Origin: Maritimibacter sp. 55A14
GTDB lineage: Bacteria; Pseudomonadota; Alphaproteobacteria; Rhodobacterales; Rhodobacteraceae
Assembly (NCBI RefSeq): GCF_003122205.1
Contig: NZ_QEYE01000002.1
Span: 124,001-188,000 of the forward strand
DNA length: 64,000 nucleotides
Direction: 5' to 3'
The position numbers and the translations under genes were made by a program. Shown in pieces: positions 53,040-63,056 of the stretch. The notes under the pieces are model-generated. The model worked only from the letters and a program-made list of their open reading frames with translations. It was not told where the DNA came from and did no database searches. Within the stretch, counting starts at the first letter, position 1. Each line of letters opens with the position of its first letter.

Positions 53040-54689
53040 TCATCCCGGCAGCAACGCGCGGGCGGCGGCGCGTGCCTCTTCGGTCACAGTATCGCCGGCC
53101 AGCATGCGTGCGATCTCGTCCACACGGGCCGCCGCATCCAGCGCCGTCACGGCCGAGGTCGTGACATTGCCGCGCACCCGCTTCTCCACCCGCCAGTGAT
53201 GCGCGCCGAGCGCGGCGACCTGCGGCGAGTGGGTCACGACCAGCAACTGCGCGCCCTCGGCCAGCGCCGCCAGCCTGCGGCCCACCGCATCCGCCGTCGC
53301 GCCACCGACGCCGCGGTCGATCTCGTCGAAGATCATGGTCAGGCCCGGCGCGTCCGCGGTCAGGCAGACCTTGAGCGCCAGCAGAAAGCGCGACAGTTCC
53401 CCGCCCGAGGCGATGCGCGCCAGCGGCCCGGCGGGCGCGCCGGGATTGGTCGCCACCAGGAAAGCCACGGCGTCGCGCCCGTCCGGCCCGCCCTCCGCCT
53501 CCGCGACATCGGTGCTGAAAAGCGCGCGCTCCATCTTGAGCGGGGCAAGCTCGGCGGCCATCGCCGCGTCGAGTCGCGCCGCCGCCGCCCGCCGCGCCGC
53601 GCTCAGCGCTCCGGCGGCGGCATCATAGTCCGACTGCGCGCCGGCGAGCGACGCCTCCAGCGCGGCGATATTGTCGGCCCCCGCATCGAGCGCCGTGAGA
53701 CGCGCGCGCAGATCGTCCGCGAAGGCGCCCAGATCGTCGGGAAGGACATCGTGTTTGCGCGCCAGCCCGCGGATAGCGAAGAGCCGCTCCTCCAGACGTT
53801 CCAGGTCGTGCGGGTTGAAATCCAGCGCCTCAAGGCAGGTCTCGACGCCCTGCGCGGCCTCGCCCAGTTCGGTGAGCGCGCGGCCGAGTGCCGCCAGCGG
53901 CGCGTCGAGCCGGCCATCGGCGCGGTCGGCCACGCCTTCAAGCCAGCGCAGCGCGTCGCCCATCCGGCCCTCGGCGCCCTCGCCGCCCAGCGCGGCGGCG
54001 GCGCGGGCGACATCCTCGCGGATACGCTCCGCCCCCTGCATCAGGCGCCGCTCGGCATCGAGCGCGGCCTCCTCGCCGGGCTGCGGGTCGAGCGCGTCGA
54101 GCTCGGCGACAGCGTGGCGCAGGAAATCCTCCTCCCGCGCTGCGGCCTCCAGATCGGCGCGCGCGGCCTCCAGCGCCTTGCGCGCCGCGGCCAGCGCGCG
54201 CCATGCGCCGCGCACTGCGCCCAACTCGTCCGAGAGTCCGCCATAGGCGTCCAGCAGAACCCGGTGCCCGCGCGGATTCAGAAGGCCCCGGTCATCTTGC
54301 TGGCCATGCAGTTCCACCAGCGTGTCCGACAGCGCCCGCAGCACCTCGCCCGAACAGCGCCGGTCGTTGACCCAGGCCGTCTTGCGCCCGTCGCGGCGGT
54401 TGACGCGCCTGAGGATCAACTCCTCCCCGCGCGGCAGGCCGGCCTCTTCAAGTACGGCATGGGCGGCATGGCCGGATCCGAGGTCGAAGACCGCCGTCAC
54501 CTCGCCTTCCTCTGCGCCGGCGCGCACAAGTTCGGCCCGCCCGCGCCAGCCCAGCACGAATCCCAGCGCGTCAAGCAGGATCGACTTTCCCGCGCCGGTC
54601 TCTCCCGTCAGCACGTTGAGGCCCGGCTGAAATTCCAGTTCCAGCCGGTCGATGATCAGCATGTCCCGGATATCGAGACTTCGGAGCAT
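53040..54689 (-). CDS. recN: DNA repair protein RecN
   Basis: A 549-residue SMC-like ATPase for recombinational repair. It has the Walker A GETGAGKS, RVNRRDGRKTAWVND, the coiled-coil middle, ASGGELSRFLLALKV (signature) and the Walker B IFDEIDRGVGG. The ATG at 54689 (MLRSLDIRDM) is chosen because it starts the conserved strand. It follows bamD by 14 bp on the same strand, as in other Alphaproteobacteria. Confidence 0.95.
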   Translation of the reverse strand: MLRSLDIRDMLIIDRLELEFQPGLNVLTGETGAGKSILLDALGFVLGWRGRAELVRAGAEEGEVTAVFDLGSGHAAHAVLEEAGLPRGEELILRRVNRRDGRKTAWVNDRRCSGEVLRALSDTLVELHGQQDDRGLLNPRGHRVLLDAYGGLSDELGAVRGAWRALAAARKALEAARADLEAAAREEDFLRHAVAELDALDPQPGEEAALDAERRLMQGAERIREDVARAAAALGGEGAEGRMGDALRWLEGVADRADGRLDAPLAALGRALTELGEAAQGVETCLEALDFNPHDLERLEERLFAIRGLARKHDVLPDDLGAFADDLRARLTALDAGADNIAALEASLAGAQSDYDAAAGALSAARRAAAARLDAAMAAELAPLKMERALFSTDVAEAEGGPDGRDAVAFLVATNPGAPAGPLARIASGGELSRFLLALKVCLTADAPGLTMIFDEIDRGVGGATADAVGRRLAALAEGAQLLVVTHSPQVAALGAHHWRVEKRVRGNVTTSAVTALDAAARVDEIARMLAGDTVTEEARAAARALLPG

Positions 54690-54703
54690 GGCGCGGTCCC
54701 GGC

Positions 54704-55540
54704 TCAGAGCCACTCGCCGCGGATCGTCCGGCGATAGACCGAGGCCAGCCAGCCCCGGCTGCGCGCCTCGGGCGCGAGGCCCTTGCCCTTCAGAAGGCGG
54801 AAACTGTCCTCGTAGAAGGGGCTGCCGCGGAAATTGTGGCCCAGGATCGCCGCAGAGGTCTGCGCCTCGCCCACCAGTCCCAGCGCCACGTAGGATTCTG
54901 TCAGCCGGTGCAGCGCCTCGGCCGTGTGGCTGGTGGTCTGAAACTCCTCGACCACGACGCGGAAACGATTGATTGCCGCAACGTAATGCCCTCGTTTGAG
55001 GTAAAAGCGGCCGATCTCCATCTCCTTGGCCGCCAGGTGATCGAAGGCGAGGTCAAACTTGAGCCGCGCGGTGGAGGCGTATTCGCTGTCCGGATAGCGT
55101 TCGATCACCGTGCGCAGCGCCTGGAGGGCCTGGAATGTCATGCCCTGGTCGCGGCCGACCTGGTCGATCTGGTCATAATAGCTGAGCGCCAGAAGATACT
55201 GCGCATAGGCGGCATCCTCGTCAGCGGGGAAGAAGTCGATATAGCGCTGCGCGGCGGCGCGGCTTTCCTCGTAATTCTGGTCCTGATGCCAGGCGAAGGC
55301 CGACATGATCAGGCCGCGCTTGGCCCAGGCCGAATAGGGATAGAGCCGCTCCACCTCGGTGAAGCTCTTGGCGGCCTCCTCGGCCTTGCCACGCTCGAGT
55401 TGTGCCTCGGCCCGGTGATAGAGTTCCTCGGCCGAAAATGTCTCCAGCGGGACATCGTCCTTCTTGTTGCCGCATGCGGCCAGAACACCCAGAAGGCAAA
55501 GAACGCCCACGGTTTTTGCCACTCTTCCGCCAAATGCCAT
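54704..55540 (-). CDS. bamD: Outer-membrane assembly lipoprotein BamD
   Basis: A 278-residue lipoprotein with lipobox LAAC, and TPR repeats such as EAQLERGKAEEAAKSFTEVERLYPYS and ALRTVIERYPDSEYAS. It is the essential outer-membrane beta-barrel assembly subunit that works with BamA. The ATG at 55540 (MAFGGRVAKTV) gives the expected signal length. It lies between lpxC and recN. Confidence 0.95.
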   Translation of the reverse strand: MAFGGRVAKTVGVLCLLGVLAACGNKKDDVPLETFSAEELYHRAEAQLERGKAEEAAKSFTEVERLYPYSAWAKRGLIMSAFAWHQDQNYEESRAAAQRYIDFFPADEDAAYAQYLLALSYYDQIDQVGRDQGMTFQALQALRTVIERYPDSEYASTARLKFDLAFDHLAAKEMEIGRFYLKRGHYVAAINRFRVVVEEFQTTSHTAEALHRLTESYVALGLVGEAQTSAAILGHNFRGSPFYEDSFRLLKGKGLAPEARSRGWLASVYRRTIRGEWL

Positions 55541-55667
55541 GAACACCCAGTCCCGTTCCGTTCCGCCCGCGGGGGCTCGCGGCCCCGCGCCTCTGGCATC
55601 TCCTAGCACATTACCGCGAAAGGAAAAACGGATTCCGACCCGCCGTTGCCCGGCCTGCCGATCACGC

Positions 55668-56588
55668 TCAGGCGACGTGGCGGAGGTCGTCGAAAGACAG
55701 GCCAACGCCCGGAAGCCTGGCCACCGTTCCGGCGTCGCAGATCACCAGTTCATAGGACATCGGCGCCGCGAAGAGCTTGCGCAGCAAGGCGTTGGTCATC
55801 GCGTGGCCGGCGCGGATGCCGGTGTAGCAGCCCAGAATCGGAAGCCCGGCCAGCGCCAGGTCGCCCACCGCGTCAAGCATCTTGTGGCGAACGCATTCAT
55901 CGGGATGGCGCATGCCGCCCGGCGTCACGATCCGCGCGCCATCGACCACGACCGCATTGTCGAGCGTACCGCCCAGCGCGAGCCCGGCGGCGCGCATCGC
56001 ATCGACATCGCTCTGCCGGCAGAAGGTGCGGCTGTCGCAAAGCTCGCGCACGAAGGCGCCATTGGCCAGGTCGAGCCGCAGCGCCTGCCGCCCGATCGCC
56101 ACGTCCTCGAAGGCGATCTCGTAGTCCATCTCGAACCCCGCGCAGGGGCTCAGCCGCGCGACGCTCTCGCCCTGCATGATCTCGACCGGCTCGAGAATGC
56201 GCAGCGCCCGCACGGGCGAGTCAAGGCGGCGCAGGCCACGCGCAAGTATCTCACGGACAAAGCGCGACGCGCTGCCGTCGAGCACCGGAATCTCCGGGCC
56301 GTCAATGTCGATCAGCGCATTGTGGACACCACAGCCCGCCAGCGCCGCCATCAGGTGCTCAATGGTTGAGACGCCGACGCCGTCGGCATTGAAAATCTTG
56401 GTGCAAAGCCGCGCATTCGACACGGCGTCGAACCGCGCCGGGATCATGTTGTCGCGGTCGGTCACGTCGGTCCGCCGGAACCAGATGCCATGCTCCGCCG
56501 AGGCCGGGTACACGCTCATCCGCGCAGGCTGCCCGGTATGCAGACCGGTGCCCAGCAGTGTGAAGGATGATTTCAGTGTCGTCTGCAC
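55668..56588 (-). CDS. lpxC: UDP-3-O-acyl-N-acetylglucosamine deacetylase LpxC
   Basis: A 306-residue zinc deacetylase that commits UDP-GlcNAc to lipid A synthesis. Seen are TGLHTG, IEHLMAALAGCGVHNALIDIDGPEIP, and the zinc and catalytic region HKMLDAVGDLALAG. The presence of lpxC shows that this organism makes lipid A as well as, presumably, sphingolipids. It follows ftsZ with a terminator-like hairpin between them. Confidence 0.96.
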   Translation of the reverse strand: MQTTLKSSFTLLGTGLHTGQPARMSVYPASAEHGIWFRRTDVTDRDNMIPARFDAVSNARLCTKIFNADGVGVSTIEHLMAALAGCGVHNALIDIDGPEIPVLDGSASRFVREILARGLRRLDSPVRALRILEPVEIMQGESVARLSPCAGFEMDYEIAFEDVAIGRQALRLDLANGAFVRELCDSRTFCRQSDVDAMRAAGLALGGTLDNAVVVDGARIVTPGGMRHPDECVRHKMLDAVGDLALAGLPILGCYTGIRAGHAMTNALLRKLFAAPMSYELVICDAGTVARLPGVGLSFDDLRHVA

Positions 56589-56638
56589 GGCGTGACCTCT
56601 GGGTATTCAGGGCAGGGGTTGTTGGGATACCCTGTCGC

Positions 56639-56656
56639 CACGATCAACTAATCGTG
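56639..56656. promoter_or_regulatory. Inverted repeat upstream of lpxC
   Basis: A 6-bp inverted repeat (56639-56644 with 56651-56656, loop of 6) lies about 50 bp upstream of the lpxC start. It could be an operator; no protein is suggested. Confidence 0.25.
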
Positions 56657-56770
56657 TGCCTGCTCAAGCTCAACTCAAACATTGTGACGCCTTGAAACAT
56701 CCGCGGCGGGATCTGGCATCTTTCTGCCGAGGCCCTGAATGATTCCGGATATGCACCTGACAATAAACAT

Positions 56771-56793
56771 AAAAAAGGCCGGCAGCGCCGGCC
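56771..56793 (-). terminator. Rho-independent terminator of ftsZ
   Basis: On the minus strand a 7-bp GC stem (56787-56793 with 56777-56783, loop of 3) is followed by a run of six T (plus strand AAAAAA at 56771-56776), about 25 nt past the ftsZ stop. This is the clearest intrinsic terminator in the window. Confidence 0.8.
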
Positions 56794-56817
56794 CTTTCTG
56801 GTAATAAGTGACTGGCG

Positions 56818-58440
56818 TCAATTCGCCTGTCGCCGCAGGAAAGCGGGAATCTCGATGCGCTCCTGCTCGGGGTCCATCTCGTCTTCCTCGGGTGCGGAGG
56901 ACTGGACCGGCGGCTGCCGCCGCGTCATCGGGGCGGGCGGCGCGCTGCGCTGCGGGGACGGCTGGGCCTCGCCGCCATGCCCCGTCATCCGGTTGATGAG
57001 CGAGTTGATCCCGAAGAGCTTGCGGTCACCCGACTGCGCATCGCGTGCCGCGGCGGCGGAACCGGGCGTCGCACCATGACGGGCCGGCGCGGAGCCCGGA
57101 TTGCGCTCCACCGCGGCCCGCAGGCGGGCCATCGCATCGGGGGAGGCGGCCCCCGGCGCATTCGGCTTGGGCGCGACGAAGTGGTCGGCCTCGGCAGCCT
57201 CGGCCTGGCGCGGCGCGCGCTCTTCCTCGACCGGGTCGGGCCGGTAGGCCGGTGGCGGCAGGTCGTCGTCGCGGCTGTCAGCGAAGATCGATTCCGTCTC
57301 CTCGTTGTCGTCATGCGCGTCGCCGTCAATATCGCCGAAGAGCGAAGGCTCCTCCACGCGCTCTTCGTCCTCGGGTGCGGCATGAGCGGCCGTTTGGGCC
57401 TCCTCGGCCACATCCTCGGCGGACACCGCATCGGCCAGGCGGCGGCGCGGCAGAGGCGCTTCGGATTGCACGGCCAGCGCGTCGATGCCGGTGGCTACAA
57501 CCGAGACCCGCATCCGGCCTTCCATATCCGGATCGAGCGTCGAGCCGACGATGATATTGGCGTCGGGATCGACCTCCTCGCGGATGCGGTTGGCGGCCTC
57601 GTCCAACTCAAACAGCGTCAGGTCGTAAGCGCCTGTGATATTTATCAGAACGCCCTTCGCACCTTTCAGGCTGATTTCATCAAGGAGCGGGTTGGCGATG
57701 GCTTTCTCGGCGGCCTGGATGGCGCGGTCCTCACCCTCGGCCTCGCCGGTGCCCATCATCGCCTTGCCCATCTCGTCCATCACCGCCCGGACATCGGCGA
57801 AGTCGAGGTTGATGAGGCCCGGACGCACCATCAGGTCGGTCACGCCCTTGACGCCCTGGTAGAGCACGTCGTCGGCCATCGAGAAAGCTTCGGTGAAGGT
57901 GGTTTTCTCGTTGGCCAGGCGGAACAGGTTCTGGTTGGGAATGATGATGAGCGTATCGACGACCTTCTGAAGCGCCTCGACGCCGTCCTCGGCCTGGCGC
58001 ATGCGTTTCACGCCCTCGAACTGGAAAGGCTTGGTCACGACGCCCACGGTCAGCACACCGAGCTCGCGCGCCGCCTGCGCGATGATCGGCGCCGCGCCGG
58101 TCCCGGTGCCCCCACCCATACCGGCCGTGATGAAGCACATATGCGCGCCGGCAAGGTGGTCCACGATCTCCTCGATGGTTTCCTCGGCCGCGGCGGCGCC
58201 GACCGACGGGCGCGCACCGGCGCCCAGCCCCTCGGTCACCTTGACGCCCAACTGAACCTTCGAACCAGCGCGCGATTGCGACAGCGCCTGCGCATCGGTG
58301 TTGGCCGTCACGAATTCAACGCCGTCGAGATTCTTCTCGATCATGTTGTTGACCGCGTTGCCGCCTGCCCCGCCGACTCCGAAAACGGTGATCCGCGGCT
58401 TCAGATCGTTATGCTCTGGCATTCTCAGGTTCAAAGTCAT
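56818..58440 (-). CDS. ftsZ: Cell division protein FtsZ
   Basis: A 540-residue tubulin-like GTPase that forms the Z ring. It has [10 protein letters not shown], the tubulin signature GGGTGTG (109-115), [11 protein letters not shown] and an intact C-terminal anchoring peptide [14 protein letters not shown]. The long disordered linker (about 330-520, Ala/Pro/Glu/Asp-rich) is typical of Alphaproteobacteria. The ATG at 58440 (MTLNLRMP) follows GGCGGATG. A 190-bp gap before ftsA may hold its own promoter. Confidence 0.96.
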   Translation of the reverse strand: MTLNLRMPEHNDLKPRITVFGVGGAGGNAVNNMIEKNLDGVEFVTANTDAQALSQSRAGSKVQLGVKVTEGLGAGARPSVGAAAAEETIEEIVDHLAGAHMCFITAGMGGGTGTGAAPIIAQAARELGVLTVGVVTKPFQFEGVKRMRQAEDGVEALQKVVDTLIIIPNQNLFRLANEKTTFTEAFSMADDVLYQGVKGVTDLMVRPGLINLDFADVRAVMDEMGKAMMGTGEAEGEDRAIQAAEKAIANPLLDEISLKGAKGVLINITGAYDLTLFELDEAANRIREEVDPDANIIVGSTLDPDMEGRMRVSVVATGIDALAVQSEAPLPRRRLADAVSAEDVAEEAQTAAHAAPEDEERVEEPSLFGDIDGDAHDDNEETESIFADSRDDDLPPPAYRPDPVEEERAPRQAEAAEADHFVAPKPNAPGAASPDAMARLRAAVERNPGSAPARHGATPGSAAAARDAQSGDRKLFGINSLINRMTGHGGEAQPSPQRSAPPAPMTRRQPPVQSSAPEEDEMDPEQERIEIPAFLRRQAN

Positions 58441-58629
58441 TTTCGTACATCCGCCTGTTCTACGCTCCCGGCATCCGGCCGGTTCCACCTTTTGATTCCT
58501 TAGCGTAACCAAACGGGCCGTTTCGGTCACCAAGAAATCGCGATTTTGCCACAATATATTGGGATCTTGTCGCGCCTGCCGGCGGCATTTCGCCTAGGTG
58601 CCCAGATATTGCGGTTTAGCTTTTGCATC

Positions 58630-59967
58630 TTACCAGTTGTCCTTAAACCATTTCACCGCGCGGCGCAGCGAGCGGGCCGGATACCGTTCCGCCGGAATCT
58701 CGAAATCCCACCACTCGTCCTGCGGGTGCGCGGCGAAAAGGCAGAGCCCGACACAGGCCGCGAAGGCGGGCCCGGTGGCCGCCTGTGGCAGCCCGTGAAC
58801 GCGGAGCGGCCGGCCCAGGCGTACGTTCTGGCCCAGGATGCGCCCCGCCAGTCCGTCGAGGCCCGGTATCTGACTCGCGCCGCCGGTCAGCACGATGCGC
58901 TGGCCGGGCAGGTTGTCGAAACCCGCCGCGTCGAGCCGGCTGCGGGCCTCTTCGAGGATCTCCTCGACCCGCGGGCGCATCACGCCGATCAGTTCGGCGC
59001 GGCTTACGCTGCGGCGGTCGTGTTCCCAGTCGCCGGTATCGCCGCCGGTCTCGATCGTCTCGCGATCGTCCATGCCGGTGGCGACGACCCCGCCATAAAA
59101 GGTCTTGATGCGTTCGGCCGTGGCAATCGGCACCTGCAACCCCTTGGAGATATCCGCCGTCACATGGTCTCCGCCCAGACGCACGCTGTCGGCGATAATC
59201 ATGTGTTTCTTCATGAAAACCGAAATGCCGGTGGACCCGCCGCCCATGTCGATGCAGGCCGCGCCCAGTTCCTGTTCGTCCTCCACCATCGCGGAGATCC
59301 CCGCGGCATATGCCGAGGAGGCGATCCCGGCCAGTTCCAGATCGCAGCGCTTGATACAGTAAAGCAGGTTCTCGACGGCGGCGCGGTCCACCGTCAGCAG
59401 ATGCATGTCGGCGGCCAGCCGGTTGCCGATCTGCCCGCGCGGATCGCCGAGGCCGGATCGGTGGTCGATGGCGAAGTTGACCGGCTGCGCGTGCAGCGCC
59501 TCTCGGTCGGTGCCGTAATCGGGCACCTCACAGGCCGCGAGCACCCGCGCGACGTCGCATTCCGTCACGCCGCCGCCGGCCTCCAACTCCACCTCGCCGG
59601 CCAGCCCGTAGCTGCGCGGCCGCGCGCCGGAGAAGCTGGCGATCACGTGATCCACCCGGACATTCGCCATCTTCTGGGCGCCCTGAACGGCGGTGCGGAT
59701 CGCGCGCTCGGTCTCCTGCATGGCGTCGATCTCACCGAAGCGCACCCCGCGCGAGCGCGTCGTCGCCGCCCCGATCACGCGGAAGCGCGACTGCCCCGCC
59801 ATCGGCCCAACGCCATCCACGGTCTTCTCGGTCTGCAGCCCGTCGAAACGCAGCACGAGGCAGGCGATCTTGGACGTGCCGACATCCAGAATGGCGACGA
59901 CGCCCCTCTGCATGGCGGCCTGCCGCTTGTGGCGCATCGCGCGTTGAGACTGGTACAACTGCGTCAT
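58630..59967 (-). CDS. ftsA: Cell division protein FtsA
   Basis: A 445-residue actin-like protein that tethers FtsZ to the membrane. It has VVAILDVGTSKIACLVLR (nucleotide phosphate 1), the 1C subdomain, CIDMGGGSTGISVF, VLTGGASQIPGLDGLAGRI and the C-terminal amphipathic helix LRRAVKWFKDNW. Its ATG overlaps the ftsQ stop as TGATG. Confidence 0.95.
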   Translation of the reverse strand: MTQLYQSQRAMRHKRQAAMQRGVVAILDVGTSKIACLVLRFDGLQTEKTVDGVGPMAGQSRFRVIGAATTRSRGVRFGEIDAMQETERAIRTAVQGAQKMANVRVDHVIASFSGARPRSYGLAGEVELEAGGGVTECDVARVLAACEVPDYGTDREALHAQPVNFAIDHRSGLGDPRGQIGNRLAADMHLLTVDRAAVENLLYCIKRCDLELAGIASSAYAAGISAMVEDEQELGAACIDMGGGSTGISVFMKKHMIIADSVRLGGDHVTADISKGLQVPIATAERIKTFYGGVVATGMDDRETIETGGDTGDWEHDRRSVSRAELIGVMRPRVEEILEEARSRLDAAGFDNLPGQRIVLTGGASQIPGLDGLAGRILGQNVRLGRPLRVHGLPQAATGPAFAACVGLCLFAAHPQDEWWDFEIPAERYPARSLRRAVKWFKDNW

Positions 59968-60851
59968 CAGGCGTCCTCTCCCCTCTTGCCGTCCAGAGCG
60001 CGCAGCCGGCGCAACTCCTCCATCGCCTCGGCGGTCAGCCGCAGGATCGGGCGGCGCCCGTCGCGCATGTCGACCACGGTCACGTCGCGGGCCAGCACGT
60101 CGGACGCGGAATTGTCGAGCGCGATCACCCGCTCGAGCGCGGCGATCGGCGCGTGCTCAGGCAGCATGATCCGCTGGTCGCGGTCGAGCACCACATCCCA
60201 GCGCCGCTCGCCGATGCGCCTGAGCCCGCGCAGCCGGTCGGAGATCGGCGCCGCCGCCGCGATCAGCTCCAGCGCCTCGGGCACCGCGCGTTCGGCCCCT
60301 TCGCCCGCGACGAGTGGCAGTTCGGGCGCATCCCCGCGCCGTTCCAGCGCCGCGACGCGGTGACCCTCCGCGTCCAGCAGTTCCAGCCCCCGGCGCGACC
60401 GCCAGACCACCGCCGGCAGGCGTTCGGTCACCCGTACCATCAGCACCCCGCCGGAGACGACGCGCAGTTCCGCCCCGGCGACCGCATCGAGCCCGCTGAT
60501 TTCGCCACGCATATGATCGAGATCCAGATCGAAGCTGCTGAGCGGCAGGTCTAGCGGCATGATCTCGCGAATGTCCCCGGACAGTTCCGGTGAGGCGCCC
60601 TCGATCTTCATCAGCCGCACCATGAACTCCGGCCGCTCCTCGATCGAGCGGCGCAGATCGTCGGCCCAGATCTGCAGCGCCTCCAACCGCTCGGCGTCGG
60701 TCACATACCAGCCGATGGCGAAGAGCAGCAGGAAAACGGGCAGCCCCTTGCGCAACAGGCCACGGTAGAGCGGTGTCAGCCACATGCGCTGTATGCGGTA
60801 TGACCAGCGGCTGGGCGCCGGATCGCGGGCCAGGGGCATCAGCGGTTGCAT
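59967..60851 (-). CDS. ftsQ: Cell division protein FtsQ
   Basis: A 294-residue divisome protein with a short basic cytosolic N terminus, one membrane span (about 35-52), a POTRA-like domain and a beta domain. The start at 60851 ([10 protein letters not shown]) lies inside the end of ddl by 13 nt. It is translationally coupled to ftsA. Confidence 0.9.
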   Translation of the reverse strand: MQPLMPLARDPAPSRWSYRIQRMWLTPLYRGLLRKGLPVFLLLFAIGWYVTDAERLEALQIWADDLRRSIEERPEFMVRLMKIEGASPELSGDIREIMPLDLPLSSFDLDLDHMRGEISGLDAVAGAELRVVSGGVLMVRVTERLPAVVWRSRRGLELLDAEGHRVAALERRGDAPELPLVAGEGAERAVPEALELIAAAAPISDRLRGLRRIGERRWDVVLDRDQRIMLPEHAPIAALERVIALDNSASDVLARDVTVVDMRDGRRPILRLTAEAMEELRRLRALDGKRGEDA

Positions 60852-61753
60852 GATGCGTCCTCCACCATCCAGGCGCAGAGCGCACCGAACCCGATGCCGC
60901 AATGCTCGGCCTGTTCCGGGCTGAGCGAGGTCGGCGTCATGCCCGGCTGCGTGTTCGTCTCCAGCAGGTAAAGCCCATCCTGCCCGCGTGTCTCGTCCCA
61001 GCGGAAATCCGTGCGGCTGAGGCCCCGGCAGCCCAGCGCGTCATGAGCGCGACGGGCATAGTCCAGGCAGGCGTCGAATATCTCGCCGGGCAGATCGGCG
61101 GGCAGCACGTGGCGCGAGCCTCCGTGCTTGTACTTGGCGTCGTAGTCGTACCAGCCGTCGGTGATGATATCGGTGACGGTCAGCGCCCGGTCGCCCATGA
61201 CCGTCACGGTCAGTTCGCGGCCCGGCACATAGGCCTCCACCATTACCGTCTCGGGCATGGTCGCGGGTAGCTTCGGCGGCGCGTTGGCGCCCTCGGCCAC
61301 CAGGTAGATGCCGACCGAGGAGCCTTCGTTGTTGGGCTTGATGACATAGGGCGGGTCCATCGCATGCACCCGCGAGGCCACGTCGCGCTCGGTCAGGAGG
61401 CTCTCCACCACCGGCAACCCGGCGGCGCGGTAGACCGCCTTGGTGCGCTCCTTGTCCATCGCCAGCGCCGAGGACAGTACCCCGGAATGGGTGTAGGGCA
61501 GCCCGATCCATTCCAGCAGACCCTGCACGCAGCCATCCTCGCCCCAGCGGCCATGCAGCGCGTTGAAGGCGACATCGGGGCGCAACTCGTCCAGACGGGC
61601 GGCCAGATCCGGCCCGGCGTCCAGCTCGATCACCTGAAATCCTTCGCCCCGAAGTGCATTGGCGCATTCCCGGCCCGACGAGAGCGACACTTCGCGCTCG
61701 GCGGACGGGCCGCCCATCAGTACTGCCACTACGGGGGCTGTCCTGCTCGACAT
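60839..61753 (-). CDS. ddl: D-alanine--D-alanine ligase
   Basis: A 304-residue ATP-grasp enzyme making the D-Ala-D-Ala end of the peptidoglycan stem. It has [54 protein letters not shown] and ETNTQPGMT. It starts in the gap after murB and overlaps the ftsQ start. Confidence 0.95.
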   Translation of the reverse strand: MSSRTAPVVAVLMGGPSAEREVSLSSGRECANALRGEGFQVIELDAGPDLAARLDELRPDVAFNALHGRWGEDGCVQGLLEWIGLPYTHSGVLSSALAMDKERTKAVYRAAGLPVVESLLTERDVASRVHAMDPPYVIKPNNEGSSVGIYLVAEGANAPPKLPATMPETVMVEAYVPGRELTVTVMGDRALTVTDIITDGWYDYDAKYKHGGSRHVLPADLPGEIFDACLDYARRAHDALGCRGLSRTDFRWDETRGQDGLYLLETNTQPGMTPTSLSPEQAEHCGIGFGALCAWMVEDASCNR

Positions 61754-61798
61754 GCCCGCCTCGTCTACCGCTCTGGAACCGTGTTTCGGCCCCTTGCC

Positions 61799-62761
61799 TT
61801 ATTCTTTGTTTTCTTTGCCTTTATCCGGGGCCGGTTCGCCGACCCTCATGATTTCCCACTCTAGCGAAATTCCGCTGTGCTGCAAAACCCTTTTTCGCAC
61901 CGCCTCGCCCAATCCTTCCAGATCGGCGGCCGTAGCACCGCCGGCATTGGTCAGGAAATTCGGGTGCATCTCGTTCATCACCGCCCCGCCCCGGCGCGCG
62001 CCGCGCATCCCGGCGGCGTCGATCACCCGCCAGGCCTTGAGATCGTGCACATCGTCGGCCCGCCCGGTGGAGGAATACCCGGCCGGGTTGCGGAAGGTGG
62101 AGCCCGCGGTGCGGTCGCGCACGGGCTGCGTGGCATCACGCCGGGCAAGCTGCTCGGCCATCGCGGCCTCCAGCGCCTCAGGCGCGCCGGAGGGGCCTTG
62201 CAGCACCGCCTCGGTGATCACCCATCCATCCGGCAAGGCACTGTAACGATAGGAAAAATCAAGATCGCCGGGGGTCAGCGTCACGACCTCGCCAGCCCGC
62301 GTGACGGCGCGGGCCTCGACCAGCACATCGGCCATGTAGCGCCCGTAGCAGCCGGCATTCATCCGCAGCGCGCCGCCGATGGCGCCCGGAATGGTGCGCA
62401 GGAAGCCCAGGTCGATCCCCGCCGCCGCAGCCTTGCGTGCCACATGTGCGTCGAGCGCCGCCGCCCCGGTGCGCACCCGTCCGTCCTCGACCGTGATCGC
62501 GTTGAAGCCGCGCCCCAGCCGGATCACCACGCCGCGCAGGCCGCCGTCGCGCACGATGAGGTTGGAGCCCACGCCGATGGGAAAGATCGGCATCTCGGCC
62601 GGCAGGGCCTTCAGGAATGCCGCCAGATCGTCGGTATCGGCGGGCTGGAAGAGCCACTCGGCCGGTCCGCCCACCCGCAGCCAGGTCAGATCGGCCAGCG
62701 GCCGCCCCGGCGTCAGCGCGCCGCGCGTCCGGGGCATCGTATGGGGTATCGTCCGGGTCAT
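61799..62761 (-). CDS. murB: UDP-N-acetylenolpyruvoylglucosamine reductase MurB
   Basis: A 320-residue FAD enzyme forming UDP-N-acetylmuramate. It has [48 protein letters not shown], the proton-donor loop GSTFRNPAG and terminal glutamate in [10 protein letters not shown]. It follows DUF2484 by about 46 bp and precedes ddl by 45 bp. Confidence 0.95.
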   Translation of the reverse strand: MTRTIPHTMPRTRGALTPGRPLADLTWLRVGGPAEWLFQPADTDDLAAFLKALPAEMPIFPIGVGSNLIVRDGGLRGVVIRLGRGFNAITVEDGRVRTGAAALDAHVARKAAAAGIDLGFLRTIPGAIGGALRMNAGCYGRYMADVLVEARAVTRAGEVVTLTPGDLDFSYRYSALPDGWVITEAVLQGPSGAPEALEAAMAEQLARRDATQPVRDRTAGSTFRNPAGYSSTGRADDVHDLKAWRVIDAAGMRGARRGGAVMNEMHPNFLTNAGGATAADLEGLGEAVRKRVLQHSGISLEWEIMRVGEPAPDKGKENKE

Positions 62762-62807
62762 GCCCCGGCTTTTGCCCCGATCCGGGCCGCAGGTAAAGCC
62801 CCGCGGC

Positions 62808-63056
62808 TCAGCGCGAGAGCCACCGCACCACCCACCGGCCCAGATAGATCACCGGCCAGCGCAGCACCGAGGCGCCCGCGGCCATGACCAACAGCCCCAC
62901 CCAGGGGCCGTTCTGGTAGGTCACCCAGCCCAGCAGCGGAATGCCCAGCGCGATCATCGCGTAGGCGAAGCGCCAGTGGTGGTCGCGGCTGGGAAAGAGC
63001 GCCGCGACATTGGCGACCAGCGCCCAGAGGCAGGCCAGGCCCAGCGAGACGGTCAT
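62808..63056 (-). CDS. DUF2484 small membrane protein
   Basis: An 82-residue protein with about three hydrophobic spans. DUF2484 proteins are specific to Rhodobacterales and usually lie between murC and murB, as the [19 protein letters not shown] signature and position here indicate. The start overlaps the APC permease stop by 4 nt (ATGA). Function unknown. Confidence 0.8.
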   Translation of the reverse strand: MTVSLGLACLWALVANVAALFPSRDHHWRFAYAMIALGIPLLGWVTYQNGPWVGLLVMAAGASVLRWPVIYLGRWVVRWLSR

